From an uncultured Odoribacter sp. (lineage in GTDB: Bacteria; Bacteroidota; Bacteroidia; Bacteroidales; Marinifilaceae), in contig UQJP01000003.1 of assembly GCA_900541415.1 (NCBI GenBank), positions 1-64,000 on the forward strand: DNA of 64,000 nucleotides, in the 5' to 3' direction. The notes below the pieces were generated by a model. That model searched no databases. It was not told the DNA's origin and saw nothing but the letters and a program-made list of their open reading frames with translations. Position 1 is the stretch's first letter. The number at the start of each line of letters is the position of its first letter. This document shows positions 17,561-26,155 of this stretch, in pieces. A program made the position numbers and the translations under genes.

Positions 17561-17633
17561 CGTTATTTTATCCATAAATATTTTATTCCCCTTTATTTCA
17601 TCACAAAAGGGAATAGCCTTACTGATTATTCCA

Positions 17634-17698
17634 AAAATAAAAAAGTGTTGTTTTTCCACCCATACCGGACATTTTTGCCTGTTTGGAAAAACAACACT
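17634..17698 (-). terminator. Strong hairpin between pdxS and pdxT
   Basis: A 15-bp perfect inverted repeat (17644-17658 with 17684-17698) and a T-rich run on the minus strand have the form of a rho-independent terminator reading leftwards from pdxS. Confidence 0.8.
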
Positions 17699-17733
17699 CT
17701 ATATTATAAAACAGTTCTTCTTATACTGCTCAA

Positions 17734-18603
17734 TTACCAGCCTCTCTCTGCATATTTATCCTCAAGAGTCTTAATTTCCAGCCCGGACATCGGTTCTCCC
17801 AAATTTTCCGACAATTCGGCCAATTTAACCGGATCGTTAAAATAGGTGGTAGCCTGCACGATAGCCCTTGCCCGTTTAGCCGGATCACCCGATTTAAAAA
17901 TTCCGGAACCCACGAACACACCTTCCGAACCTAACTGCATCATCAAAGCGGCATCGGCAGGAGTAGCGATACCCCCTGCGGCAAAATTCACAACCGGCAA
18001 TTTACCGTTTTCATGTACATATTTTACTAATTCATAAGGAGCGCCAAATTCTTTGGCCAGGCTCATCAATTCCTCCATTCCGGCATTTTTCACTCTACGC
18101 ATATCTTCACAGATCTGCCGCATGTGGGTAACGGCCTCTACCACATTTCCCGTTCCAGCCTCGCCTTTGGTCCTGATCATTGCAGCTCCCTCGCCAATAC
18201 GACGTAAAGCTTCACCCAAATTACGCGCGCCGCAAACAAACGGTACTTTAAAAGCGGTTTTATCTACATGGTACAAATCATCCGCCGGGGTTAAAACCTC
18301 GCTTTCGTCGATAAAATCGATACCAATAGCTTCAAGGATCTGGGCTTCTACGAAATGACCGATTCTCACTTTAGCCATCACCGGAATAGAAACGGCTTTC
18401 TGAATTTCTTTAATCATCTGCGGATCGGACATTCTGGCAACCCCTCCGTCACGACGAATATCCGCCGGAACCCGCTCCAGTGCCATAACGGCACAAGCAC
18501 CTGCCGCTTCAGCAATCTTTGCCTGCTCTGCATTCGTTACATCCATTATGACTCCGCCTTTCAACATCTGGGCGAGATTTTTGTTTAATTCGTATTTTCC
18601 CAT
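17734..18603 (-). CDS. pdxS: Pyridoxal 5'-phosphate synthase subunit PdxS
   Basis: The synthase subunit condenses ribose 5-phosphate, glyceraldehyde 3-phosphate and ammonia into PLP as a double hexameric ring. The 289-residue protein shows GGVIMDV (Asp21), MAKVRIGH with the Schiff-base Lys78, and the TKGEAGTGN phosphate-binding segment. Length and N-terminus are typical, and it partners with PdxT immediately downstream. A long terminator separates it upstream from the galactose operon, so it has its own promoter in 18604-18720, which I could not pin down. Confidence 0.97.
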   Translation of the reverse strand: MGKYELNKNLAQMLKGGVIMDVTNAEQAKIAEAAGACAVMALERVPADIRRDGGVARMSDPQMIKEIQKAVSIPVMAKVRIGHFVEAQILEAIGIDFIDESEVLTPADDLYHVDKTAFKVPFVCGARNLGEALRRIGEGAAMIRTKGEAGTGNVVEAVTHMRQICEDMRRVKNAGMEELMSLAKEFGAPYELVKYVHENGKLPVVNFAAGGIATPADAALMMQLGSEGVFVGSGIFKSGDPAKRARAIVQATTYFNDPVKLAELSENLGEPMSGLEIKTLEDKYAERGW

Positions 18604-18725
18604 GGTTTAAATTAATAAATTATTCATTCATCTTATTGCGGTAAGGTTATGCCTCACGGCAGTTTTCCGCCAATCATACAAAGGTATTAATTTTAGAGCA
18701 TATAAAGGCAAATATTTTACAAAGA

Positions 18726-18766
18726 AAACGCGCAGGAAAAACAGTTTTTCCTGCGCGTTTATTTTT
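18726..18766 (-). terminator. Terminator of the galactose operon
   Basis: A 16-bp perfect stem (18726-18741 with 18745-18760) and a 3-nt loop, T-rich on both exits. It ends the leftward galM-transporter-galK transcript. Confidence 0.9.
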
Positions 18767-18791
18767 AAAGCCGATGCTTTTTTCGGGACTA

Positions 18792-19940
18792 TCAGCTCAA
18801 ACGACGGGAGCCGTCACTGATCTTCACCGGATAAATTTTCGGTTCTTTTCCGAATTTTGCTTTGAATTTAGCGACTGCCGTTTCGATAAAATGATCGTAC
18901 TTATCCTCCGGCACTAAATTGATCGTACAGCCACCGAAACCGCCACCCATAATACGGGAACCGGTCACACCGCACTCTTTAGCCACATCATTCAGAAAAT
19001 CCAGCTCTACGGTGCTCACCTCATACAATTTACTCATTCCGTGATGAGTGGCATACACGTTTTTACCAACTGTTTCGTAATCTCCCTTTTTCAGGGCTTC
19101 GCAGGTATCGATCAAGCGCTGATTTTCCTGAATAGCATAAGTTGCACGCATATAATCCTCTTCGCTGATTTTACCTTTCACCTCTTCCAGCATTTCCATA
19201 TTGGCATCACCCAACAGTTTCACTTCCGGATGATTCACAGCGATAGCGGCAGCAGCGCGTTCACAAGACTGGCGACGTTTGTTGTAAGGAGAATCCACCA
19301 ACTCGTGTTTCGTTACCGAGTCGACCAGCACCACTTTGTATCCTTTCGGATCGAAAGGCACATATTCATACTCCATCGTGCTACAATCCAGACGGATCAA
19401 ATTTCCTTCTTTTCCGAAAATCGAAGCGAACTGGTCCATAATACCACAGTTCACACCGCAATAATTATGCTCGGTTTTCTGTCCGATCAAAACCAGCTCT
19501 TTCTTATCGAATCCGCAATTATAAATCTCATTTAAAGCAAATCCGAAAGTACTTTCCAATGCAGCAGAAGAAGACAAGCCTGCTCCCAGAGGCACATCAC
19601 CTGAAAATACGGTATCGAATCCCTGTAATTTCGCTCCTCTTTTTTGCATTTCGCGGCAAACCCCGAAAATATAGCAAGCCCATGAAGCTTTCGGTTTATC
19701 TTCTTCATTTAAACCAAATTCAGCGTAATCCTGCAAATCGAGAGAATAGGCCCGCACTTTATCGGTGCCGTTCGGCTTAATCTCAGCAAGGATTCCTTTA
19801 TCGATAGCTCCCGGAAGCACACATCCCCCGTTATAATCCGTATGCTCTCCAATCAGATTCACACGTCCCGGAGAAAAATAGAGCATCCCTTCTGTTCCGA
19901 ATTTTTCTTTAAATGTATTTCTTACTGCTGTCGTATCCAT
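18792..19940 (-). CDS. galK: Galactokinase
   Basis: Phosphorylates alpha-D-galactose at C1, the first Leloir step. The 382-residue GHMP kinase shows the galactokinase signature GRVNLIGEHTDYN at 25-37, the ATP-binding motif PLGAGLSSSAALE at 117-129, and the CGIMDQFAS segment that carries the catalytic Asp (about 168). GGGFGGCTI near the C-terminus completes the third GHMP motif. It is the last gene of a three-gene operon after galM and a sugar transporter, which makes a galactose role firm. Confidence 0.97.
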   Translation of the reverse strand: MDTTAVRNTFKEKFGTEGMLYFSPGRVNLIGEHTDYNGGCVLPGAIDKGILAEIKPNGTDKVRAYSLDLQDYAEFGLNEEDKPKASWACYIFGVCREMQKRGAKLQGFDTVFSGDVPLGAGLSSSAALESTFGFALNEIYNCGFDKKELVLIGQKTEHNYCGVNCGIMDQFASIFGKEGNLIRLDCSTMEYEYVPFDPKGYKVVLVDSVTKHELVDSPYNKRRQSCERAAAAIAVNHPEVKLLGDANMEMLEEVKGKISEEDYMRATYAIQENQRLIDTCEALKKGDYETVGKNVYATHHGMSKLYEVSTVELDFLNDVAKECGVTGSRIMGGGFGGCTINLVPEDKYDHFIETAVAKFKAKFGKEPKIYPVKISDGSRRLS

Positions 19941-19976
19941 AATATCTTACTTTATAAAATTAATAGCTTGAATTTC

Positions 19977-20026
19977 AAAAGCGGAAGAGTTGAAATCAAG
20001 CATTGAACATCAACTCTTCCCGCTTT
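19977..20026 (-). other. Intercistronic hairpin between transporter gene and galK
   Basis: Imperfect inverted repeat (AAAGCGGAAGAGTTGA near 19978-19993 and its near-complement at 20010-20026) in the 93-nt gap between the transporter and galK. No T run follows. It may stabilise the upstream transcript or partly terminate it. Confidence 0.45.
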
Positions 20027-20033
20027 CGTATAA

Positions 20034-21554
20034 TTATTCCACAGGAATATCTTTGTTTACATTCTTTGAACCTACGAGAGCATAGAACAAGATGTAAGCA
20101 GCACAGAAAAGAACTACTACATAGCTGGCGAGGTATGAACCTGTGAAACCTGCAATCCATGCCTGAATAGCTACCATTACGGCACAACCGAATACCATAG
20201 TCATAAATGCTCCCGATGCGATAGCCGTATATTTACCGAGCCCTTCAACCGCCATATTGAAAATACCGCCCCACATCACGGAAGTACAAAGTCCCACCAA
20301 CAGGAACGCAAAGATCCCGACAGGAACTTCCGCCCAGATCAGGCTGACGTTGGCCCAGTCGATACCTGGAACACTAACGGTGATATGTGTAGGAGCAAAC
20401 ATACCGAATGCAACAAGCACAAGGCTGGCTATCGCCACCGTTGTAATCATAGCCCGGCTGGAAACTTTTCCACCGATGGTACTCCCCACAAAACGCCCGA
20501 TCAACATCAGGAACCAATAAACGGCGACAATCAAGCCTACGATCGTCGCATTCATGGCTAATCCGGTAACCGTTTTACTTACTTTTTCGGCAGAAATCGT
20601 GCCCTCTGTAATTTTTTTCTCTACATCGCTTATTTGTTTATCCAAAGCAGTAATCTCTTCCTGATTTCCGGCCTCGCGGATGGCGGGGATGTCTGTCGTT
20701 ACTCCGACAAAAGCCGTCGCAGCCTCGTTTACAGAAGCGAATTGGTGCTGTTCATACTGTTTCATAACCAATTCTTTCTTCGATTTTATAGCTTCCGTGT
20801 CAGAAGTCAAATATTGCAAAACATATGTCGGCACACCTACCTCGATTCCCATATACAAGAAAATAGCGAGAATACCCAGGTTAAAATGACGGAAAGAGAA
20901 TGCGCTATATTTATCTTTTTCCTTATTTGCCTGTTTCACCTCAACATGCTGCTCCGGTTCTTCGATCTTTGAGAAAAGAATTACGATAAAACCGACAACG
21001 AAAATACCGAGTGCGATAAATAAAGCAGGAGTTACGTCTGCGATTTTTGCTTTTGCAGCATCCCCGATAAGAGCGCCCATGATGATGTAAACAGCCACAG
21101 CCGCACTACTATTGAATACTCCACCAACCTGAATAAGCTGGTTACCCTTGTTACCGCCACCACCGAGCAAATTCAACATCGGGTTTACAACGGTATTCAA
21201 CATACACATACAGAAACCGGCAATGAATGCACCGATAAGATAAACGGCAAAGCTTTCCACACTATTCCAACCACTCATCCACTGCACTAAAATTCCGACA
21301 ATACCGACAAGAAGTGCACAGAGAGCGGTTTTCTTATAACCCCATCTTTTAATCAGCATCCCGGAAGGAATACCCATAAGCAGATAGGCGATAAAGTTTC
21401 CGTAATTACCGACCTGAGCAAGAAAATCAGACGCACCAAATTGATTTTTAACAATAATCGCCATAGGAGAACACAAGTTCGTTACAAAGGCAATCATTGC
21501 AAAGAGAGCAATCATTATAATAATAGCTACCCACTGTTTTTTTTGTTGACTCAT
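20034..21554 (-). CDS. MFS sugar transporter (glucose/galactose:H+ symporter family)
   Basis: A 506-residue major-facilitator protein with about 12 hydrophobic segments. Features of the FHS/GluP group are visible: an early NFIAYLLMGIPSGMLIKRWGYKK segment (about 52-75) and NTVVNPMLNLLGG (120-132). Residues about 250-330, between predicted helices 7 and 8, form a charged soluble insertion that makes the protein longer than typical GluP proteins of roughly 400-440 residues. Position between galM and galK supports galactose (and perhaps glucose) uptake across the inner membrane; the exact substrate is inferred. Confidence 0.88.
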   Translation of the reverse strand: MSQQKKQWVAIIIMIALFAMIAFVTNLCSPMAIIVKNQFGASDFLAQVGNYGNFIAYLLMGIPSGMLIKRWGYKKTALCALLVGIVGILVQWMSGWNSVESFAVYLIGAFIAGFCMCMLNTVVNPMLNLLGGGGNKGNQLIQVGGVFNSSAAVAVYIIMGALIGDAAKAKIADVTPALFIALGIFVVGFIVILFSKIEEPEQHVEVKQANKEKDKYSAFSFRHFNLGILAIFLYMGIEVGVPTYVLQYLTSDTEAIKSKKELVMKQYEQHQFASVNEAATAFVGVTTDIPAIREAGNQEEITALDKQISDVEKKITEGTISAEKVSKTVTGLAMNATIVGLIVAVYWFLMLIGRFVGSTIGGKVSSRAMITTVAIASLVLVAFGMFAPTHITVSVPGIDWANVSLIWAEVPVGIFAFLLVGLCTSVMWGGIFNMAVEGLGKYTAIASGAFMTMVFGCAVMVAIQAWIAGFTGSYLASYVVVLFCAAYILFYALVGSKNVNKDIPVE

Positions 21555-21587
21555 TTAATTCTATTTTTTAGATTGTTTATAAAAAAA

Positions 21588-22682
21588 TTATTTTTCCACA
21601 CTAAATTTATAAATACAGATCTGTGTATAAACCTCTCCCGGCTTCAGAACAACTGTGGGGAAATGCGGTTTATTCGGACTATCGGGAAAATGCTGGGTTT
21701 CCAGGCAAATTGCACTTCTTTCGGGATAGGTAGCCCCGTTTTTTCCGGTAAAGCCGCCCAGCCAGTTACCGGTATAGAGTTGTACACCCGGCTCCGTTGT
21801 ATAAACTTCCAACGTACGGCCACTTTCAGGCTCAACCACCTTAGCGGCAAACGAAAGTTCCCCAGCTTCTTTTTTATTCAATACATAGCAATGGTCGTAT
21901 CCTTTACCGAAAACCAACTGCTCGAAATCGTTATCGATACGTTCACCAACAACATGCGGTGTACGAAAATCCATCGGTGTTCCGGCTACCGGGGCTATCT
22001 CTCCGGTTGGAATGGAAACGCTGTCCATGGGAGTGTAATGATCCGCATGAATGGTCAGGATATTATTCGTAACTGCCGGAGTGGGCTTGCCCTGTCCGGC
22101 CAGATTAAAGAAAGAATGTTGCGTCAGATTTACAATTGTGGTTTTATCCGTTGTAGCCCGGTAAGAAATTTCCAACGCGTTTTCATTGCTTAAATGATAC
22201 ACCACCTCTGTCGTCAGGTTTCCAGGGAAACCCTCTTCACCGTCCACCGACAAATAGGTCAACTTTAACGTTTGCGCATTCAGCTGAACGGCATCCCACA
22301 CAACGGCATTGAAACCGGTGAGCCCCCCGTGCAGCGTATTCGGGCCGTTATTGATCGCTAACGTATATTCTTTGCCTTCAAGGGTAAACTTCCCTCCTGC
22401 AATCCGGTTACCGTAACGCCCGATAATCGATCCCAAATAAGGTTCCGGAGTATTCAGATAATCTTCCAGGCTATCGTGCCCCAATACCACATCGGCATAA
22501 TTTCCCTTTTTATCCGGCACCATGACCGACACCACAAAACCACCGTAATTGGTGATTGCGATCTCTACATTATTCTTATTCTTCAGAATATAAAGGTCGG
22601 TCTTCTTTCCGTTTAGTTCAGCTTGAAACGCTTTACGCACTACCGTAAGGTGGCTTCCAGCAGAAGAATTGTCTTGAGCCAT
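21588..22682 (-). CDS. galM: Aldose 1-epimerase (galactose mutarotase)
   Basis: Interconverts alpha and beta anomers of galactose so that galK receives the alpha form. The 364-residue protein shows GRYGNRIAGG, the NLTQHSFFNL segment with the catalytic acid His, and EPGVQLYTGN with the catalytic base Glu near the C-terminus. No signal peptide is evident, so it is likely cytoplasmic. It is the first gene of the operon, 33 nt before the transporter. Confidence 0.95.
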   Translation of the reverse strand: MAQDNSSAGSHLTVVRKAFQAELNGKKTDLYILKNKNNVEIAITNYGGFVVSVMVPDKKGNYADVVLGHDSLEDYLNTPEPYLGSIIGRYGNRIAGGKFTLEGKEYTLAINNGPNTLHGGLTGFNAVVWDAVQLNAQTLKLTYLSVDGEEGFPGNLTTEVVYHLSNENALEISYRATTDKTTIVNLTQHSFFNLAGQGKPTPAVTNNILTIHADHYTPMDSVSIPTGEIAPVAGTPMDFRTPHVVGERIDNDFEQLVFGKGYDHCYVLNKKEAGELSFAAKVVEPESGRTLEVYTTEPGVQLYTGNWLGGFTGKNGATYPERSAICLETQHFPDSPNKPHFPTVVLKPGEVYTQICIYKFSVEK

Positions 22683-22845
22683 AATTCTTAATTTAATGAT
22701 TGTATGTTATTCAAAAATAATTTCTTTCCGCCCTCTTGTTTTCTGCTGTGTAAAATTCCTCCCGCTTTATCACGTTATCCTCCTTCCACGCCTTTCGACA
22801 CATTCTACATACAATTGCAAAAATAATCCGATTTTAGTCAAATGC

Positions 22846-22876
22846 AAAAAAAAAGAGGTTTAAAACCTCTTTTTTG
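22846..22876. terminator. Bidirectional terminator between sigma factor and galM
   Basis: Stem AAAAAGAGGTTT/AAACCTCTTTTT with A run before and T run after, 50 nt beyond the leftward sigma factor stop. It probably ends that transcript. Confidence 0.8.
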
Positions 22877-22926
22877 ATTCTTCATTATAAAATATTTTCA
22901 CCAACAATCTTTACAAAGTAAAATTT

Positions 22927-23796
22927 TTAAAGATACGTCTTCAATCGCTTGTTATTTTTCACTTCTTTCAGCTTTTTAATTGCTTTGGTTTTCACCTGCC
23001 GTACCCTTTCGCTGGTCAGCCCCAGCTTTGTTCCGATTTCTTCCAGCGACATTGAAGAGTAGCCTCCCAATCCGTAATACATGCTCAATATCGTAGCTTC
23101 CCGGCCGGACAATATCTGAAAAGAACGCTCAATATCTTTCTTCAGGGAATCCCGGTTCAACACGGCCTCAGGACCTTGAGCCTCTTCATCGGACGAAATG
23201 TACACATCGTATAAATTGATCGACTCCTCATCGCTCGTCAGCGGGGCATCCATAGACACCGGACGGTTGGCGATTTTCATATTTTCTTTTACCTCCGTCG
23301 GGGTTATATCCATCTTCTCTGCGATTTCTTCCACCGTGGGTTCCCGCTGATATTCCTGCTCTAACTCTGTAAAATACCTGTTCACCTTATTGATCGTGCT
23401 GATCTTATTCAAAGGCAGGCGAATCAGGCGGGCATTTTCAGCAATAGCCTGCAAAATGGATTGGCGGATCCACCAAACTGCGTAAGAAATAAATTTAAAT
23501 CCTTTCGTTTCGTCAAAACATTCGGCAGCCTTGATCAATCCCATATTTCCTTCGTTGATCAAATCTCCCAGCGTCAATCCGTGATTCTGATACTGTTTCG
23601 CTACCGAAACCACAAAACGCAGGTTGCTTAACACTAACCTTTCCCTTGCCTCACTATCTCCGCTCTTGATTTTTTTGGCCAAAGTCGCTTCCTCATCAGG
23701 AGACAACACATGTATCTTTCCTATCTCCTGAAGATATTTTTCAATAGAATACGATTCACGCCCCGTAATCTGTTTGGTTATTTTAAGCTGTCTCAT
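22927..23796 (-). CDS. rpoD: Primary RNA polymerase sigma factor (Bacteroidetes RpoD type)
   Basis: A 289-residue sigma-70 without the large region 1.1, the length typical of the Bacteroidetes housekeeping sigma. Region 1.2 begins at SYSIEKYLQEIGK, region 2 contains GDLINEGNMGLIKAAE and FKFISYAVWWIRQSI, and region 4 ends with the HTH LEEIGTKLGLTSERVRQVK. This sigma recognises the TTTG/TAnnTTTG promoters seen repeatedly in the window. It is a single gene divergent from rpmH with 270 nt between the starts. Confidence 0.95.
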   Translation of the reverse strand: MRQLKITKQITGRESYSIEKYLQEIGKIHVLSPDEEATLAKKIKSGDSEARERLVLSNLRFVVSVAKQYQNHGLTLGDLINEGNMGLIKAAECFDETKGFKFISYAVWWIRQSILQAIAENARLIRLPLNKISTINKVNRYFTELEQEYQREPTVEEIAEKMDITPTEVKENMKIANRPVSMDAPLTSDEESINLYDVYISSDEEAQGPEAVLNRDSLKKDIERSFQILSGREATILSMYYGLGGYSSMSLEEIGTKLGLTSERVRQVKTKAIKKLKEVKNNKRLKTYL

Positions 23797-23926
23797 ACGC
23801 CGAAATTCTGCTTAAAGTTAATAATCCATTTATAAAAAACAAATATTTATCCTTTTTTTTAAATACGAACACTTTTTATACGCATAGAAAATCCCATTGG
23901 TTACAGCAAACGAAGCAAAAAAAAAC

Positions 23927-23965
23927 TACTTTTGTTTGCAGTCATAAAAAAAAAACATACTTTTG
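23927..23965 (+). promoter_or_regulatory. Tandem promoters of rpmH
   Basis: Two perfect -7 elements TACTTTTG lie at 23927-23934 and 23958-23965. For the second, a TTTG at 23935-23938 is 19 bp upstream, matching the Bacteroidetes -33/-7 spacing. The predicted leader to rpmH is about 95 nt. Confidence 0.75.
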
Positions 23966-24066
23966 CAGTCCGAAGTGAGTAAATGTATATAATTACTTTT
24001 CAGTAAGCAGATAGCAAAAGCAATTATATAGCAGGAATAAGAAAATAACGATAAATATCATTGATA

Positions 24067-24225
24067 ATGAAACGGACATTTCAACCCTCAAACAGAAAAA
24101 GAAGAAACAAACACGGTTTCCGAGAAAGAATGGCGACGGTAAGCGGTAGAGCTGTATTGTCAAAAAGAAGAGCTAAAGGAAGAAAGAAACTGACTGTATC
24201 TGACGAACGCAGACACAAAGCATAA
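24067..24225 (+). CDS. rpmH: 50S ribosomal protein L34
   Basis: A 52-residue, highly basic protein starting MKRTFQPSNRKRRNKHGF and containing RMATVSGRAVLSKRRAKGR, the unmistakable L34 sequence, with a short C-terminal extension (KLTVSDERRHKA) typical of this phylum. It is not next to dnaA or rnpA here. It has its own tandem promoters and a strong terminator. Confidence 0.97.
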   Translation: MKRTFQPSNRKRRNKHGFRERMATVSGRAVLSKRRAKGRKKLTVSDERRHKA

Positions 24226-24240
24226 TTTCTTTACAGATAT

Positions 24241-24273
24241 AAAAAAAGCTGCTTGCTCAAGCAGCTTTTTTTA
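24241..24273 (+). terminator. Terminator after rpmH
   Basis: Stem AAAAAGCTGCTTG/CAAGCAGCTTTTT followed by T-rich sequence, 15 nt after the stop codon. It is nearly symmetrical. Confidence 0.9.
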
Positions 24274-24288
24274 TATTAATGAATAGCT

Positions 24289-24312
24289 TAATTTTGTAGC
24301 AAAATAACTTTG
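24289..24312 (+). promoter_or_regulatory. Promoter elements of the hypothetical gene at 24319
   Basis: TAATTTTG at 24289-24296 and TAACTTTG at 24305-24312 both match TAnnTTTG. The upstream one would give a leader of about 15 nt; the second would start transcription almost at the ATG. Confidence 0.55.
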
Positions 24313-24318
24313 CAAAGA

Positions 24319-25074
24319 ATGAGCAAAAAAAGCGAAAAGAAAATAGAAGACATCAGCCAGCTTTTGGCTATGGCAGGGACAAACCTGAACATTCTCGAAG
24401 AAGAGGTGGATATTGCTGTGCAGAAACAATATTTTGCCATGCAGGAAACATTGAGTAAATCCGCAGAGGATTATCAAAAAACCTGCAAAGAATATATCGA
24501 GAACATCAACGACCTGTTTGACGATGCCATAGACGAAGAGGTGAAGAAACGAATGTTGGTGGTGTTAGCCACCGTAGACGACGTTTCTATCTACCGGGCT
24601 ATCGAAAATTTTTCAAAACAGGACACGCCTTTAAAAAAATGGGCGGTAATCGCTTTGCAACAATCCAGAATGCTCATCCAATCTACCCTGCTCGACGATC
24701 CCGGAGTGTTTATCTCTACCGGATTAGGCGGACAAGGCACTTTGTTACGTTATTTTTGCGTCTTCGTAAATAAAAAAGCAGGAGAGCTGGAAGACTTCCA
24801 GCGTAGTATTATTAAAAACGAAACCGAAGCGGCAATCACCCCTTTGAAAGGAGTGATCGAACAAATCGAGTTTTCGGACGCTTACACAACAATGCTTATC
24901 CTGCTGCCTATCGATACGGATTTACAACCTCTGTTCACAACGATCATCGACGAATGTAACGAATATGGAAACTTTCTTCATGAAAATATGATTATTACCA
25001 ATGTGAAGAAACTCGACGATACAGAAATCCATACCATCTTACATACCCGCCGATCGGAAAATTCACTGACCTGA
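24319..25074 (+). CDS. Hypothetical helical protein, probably frameshifted near its 3' end
   Basis: A 251-residue protein rich in charged helices (residues 1-70 KSEKKIEDISQLLAMAG onwards look coiled-coil-like), with no signal peptide or membrane segment, so likely cytoplasmic. I do not recognise the family. I use ATG 24319; the frame opens 9 nt earlier at TTG. After residue about 243 the reading ends in a low-quality tail (RRSENSLT), while the -1 frame from 25047 to 25163 encodes a protein-like continuation (PPIGKFTDLIPKDIQPG and beyond). A single missing base, real or from sequencing, would explain this. Confidence 0.65.
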   Translation: MSKKSEKKIEDISQLLAMAGTNLNILEEEVDIAVQKQYFAMQETLSKSAEDYQKTCKEYIENINDLFDDAIDEEVKKRMLVVLATVDDVSIYRAIENFSKQDTPLKKWAVIALQQSRMLIQSTLLDDPGVFISTGLGGQGTLLRYFCVFVNKKAGELEDFQRSIIKNETEAAITPLKGVIEQIEFSDAYTTMLILLPIDTDLQPLFTTIIDECNEYGNFLHENMIITNVKKLDDTEIHTILHTRRSENSLT

Positions 25075-25203
25075 TCCCGAAAGATATTCAACCGGGAATC
25101 ATCACCGTATCCGAAGTCGGAAACTTATTCCAGTGGGGCAAGTCTAAACCCGTTCCAGAATAAAATCTAAAATTCCGGTGCAGACCGCCCGGATTTTACC
25201 GGA

Positions 25204-25240
25204 TAAAAAAAGACCGGATTTGTCATGTAATCCGGTCTAC
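25204..25240 (-). terminator. Terminator after purE
   Basis: A 10-bp stem (AGACCGGATT at 25211-25220, complement at 25229-25238) with a T run on the minus strand, 37 nt past the purE stop. Confidence 0.85.
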
Positions 25241-25276
25241 TATATTCAGGTAAGGCTTTACCCCCCTACTGTCGGC

Positions 25277-25783
25277 TTAATTGGTCTTATAATCATATTT
25301 CACCTGAGCTAATTCTTTATTAGCCTCAACGATCTTCTTTTTCAAAGACTCCTTAAATTCAACGATCTTAACTTTCAATCCGGTATCACCCACGGCTAAA
25401 ATCTGTGAAGCCAAAATGCCCGCATTCATCGCTCCGTTGATCGCAACCGTAGCGACAGGAATTCCCGGAGGCATCTGAGTGATTGCCAACATCGCATCCA
25501 TTCCGTCCAGCGAAGCATTGATAGGCACCCCAATAACAGGTACAGGTGTCATTGCAGCGATCACTCCCGGCAAATGGGCGGCCATTCCGGCTCCGGCAAT
25601 AATAACCTCAATACCCCGTGCCGCCGCATTCGTGGCAAATTTTTCCACCTCGGCAGGCGTACGATGTGCAGACAAAGCGTTCATCTCAAAAGGAATCTGA
25701 AAATCGTTCAACACTTTAGCTGCTTTTTCCATAACGGGCAAATCGGATGTACTGCCCATAATTATACTTACTCTTGGATTCAT
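25277..25783 (-). CDS. purE: 5-(carboxyamino)imidazole ribonucleotide mutase
   Basis: Converts N5-CAIR to CAIR in purine synthesis (class I PurE). The 168-residue protein carries the signature MGSTSDLPVM at 9-18, the SAHRTP motif with the catalytic His near 45, and the GAGMAAHLPGV active-site loop around 64-74. The length is normal. No purK is adjacent. A near-consensus -7 element (TAAAATTG, minus strand, 25820-25827) lies upstream. Confidence 0.96.
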   Translation of the reverse strand: MNPRVSIIMGSTSDLPVMEKAAKVLNDFQIPFEMNALSAHRTPAEVEKFATNAAARGIEVIIAGAGMAAHLPGVIAAMTPVPVIGVPINASLDGMDAMLAITQMPPGIPVATVAINGAMNAGILASQILAVGDTGLKVKIVEFKESLKKKIVEANKELAQVKYDYKTN

Positions 25784-26155
25784 GGTTTAATATTTAAATT
25801 ACCGGAAATTTTCCGACTGCAATTTTACGAATTTATATACTTTTTCTCACAGAATTATCCATAAAAATCACACGGACTTTATTTCGGCGAAACATCGCTC
25901 CCCCCAACAATCCGCCTGCATCCGGCAATAAAGCATCCTGATGTCCCCGGATTCATGTAACCATCCCTCTGCATTATCAGTAAAACCAACAACCTGAGAA
26001 GTCATTTTAATAAAAATACAAACCACTTGATGAAAAAGCGACAAACGAACCAAACGAAAAGCGATAGTAATAACCCTTAAATAAATTCCGATATTTAGGC
26101 TAAAATATTACTTTTGCGGGAACAAATCATTAAATGATAAAGTTCGCAACCGATT
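25784..26155. other. Intergenic region between purE and hpt
   Basis: This 372-nt region separates two divergently transcribed genes. It holds a likely hpt promoter (26109-26116) and a weak purE -7 box. A 61-codon open frame at 25868-26053 on the minus strand has no recognisable features and is not called. Confidence 0.5.
26109..26116 (+). promoter_or_regulatory. -7 element (TACTTTTG) for hpt
   Basis: A perfect TAnnTTTG match 40 nt before the hpt start codon. No clear -33 element was identified. Confidence 0.6.

Noticed and set aside
21441..22193. 250-codon ORF antisense to galM and the transporter
   Set aside because: Spans two real genes and their gap; no recognisable features.
25868..26053. 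61-codon ORF between purE and hpt
   Set aside because: No family, no promoter at the right place, and it lies where divergent promoters are expected.
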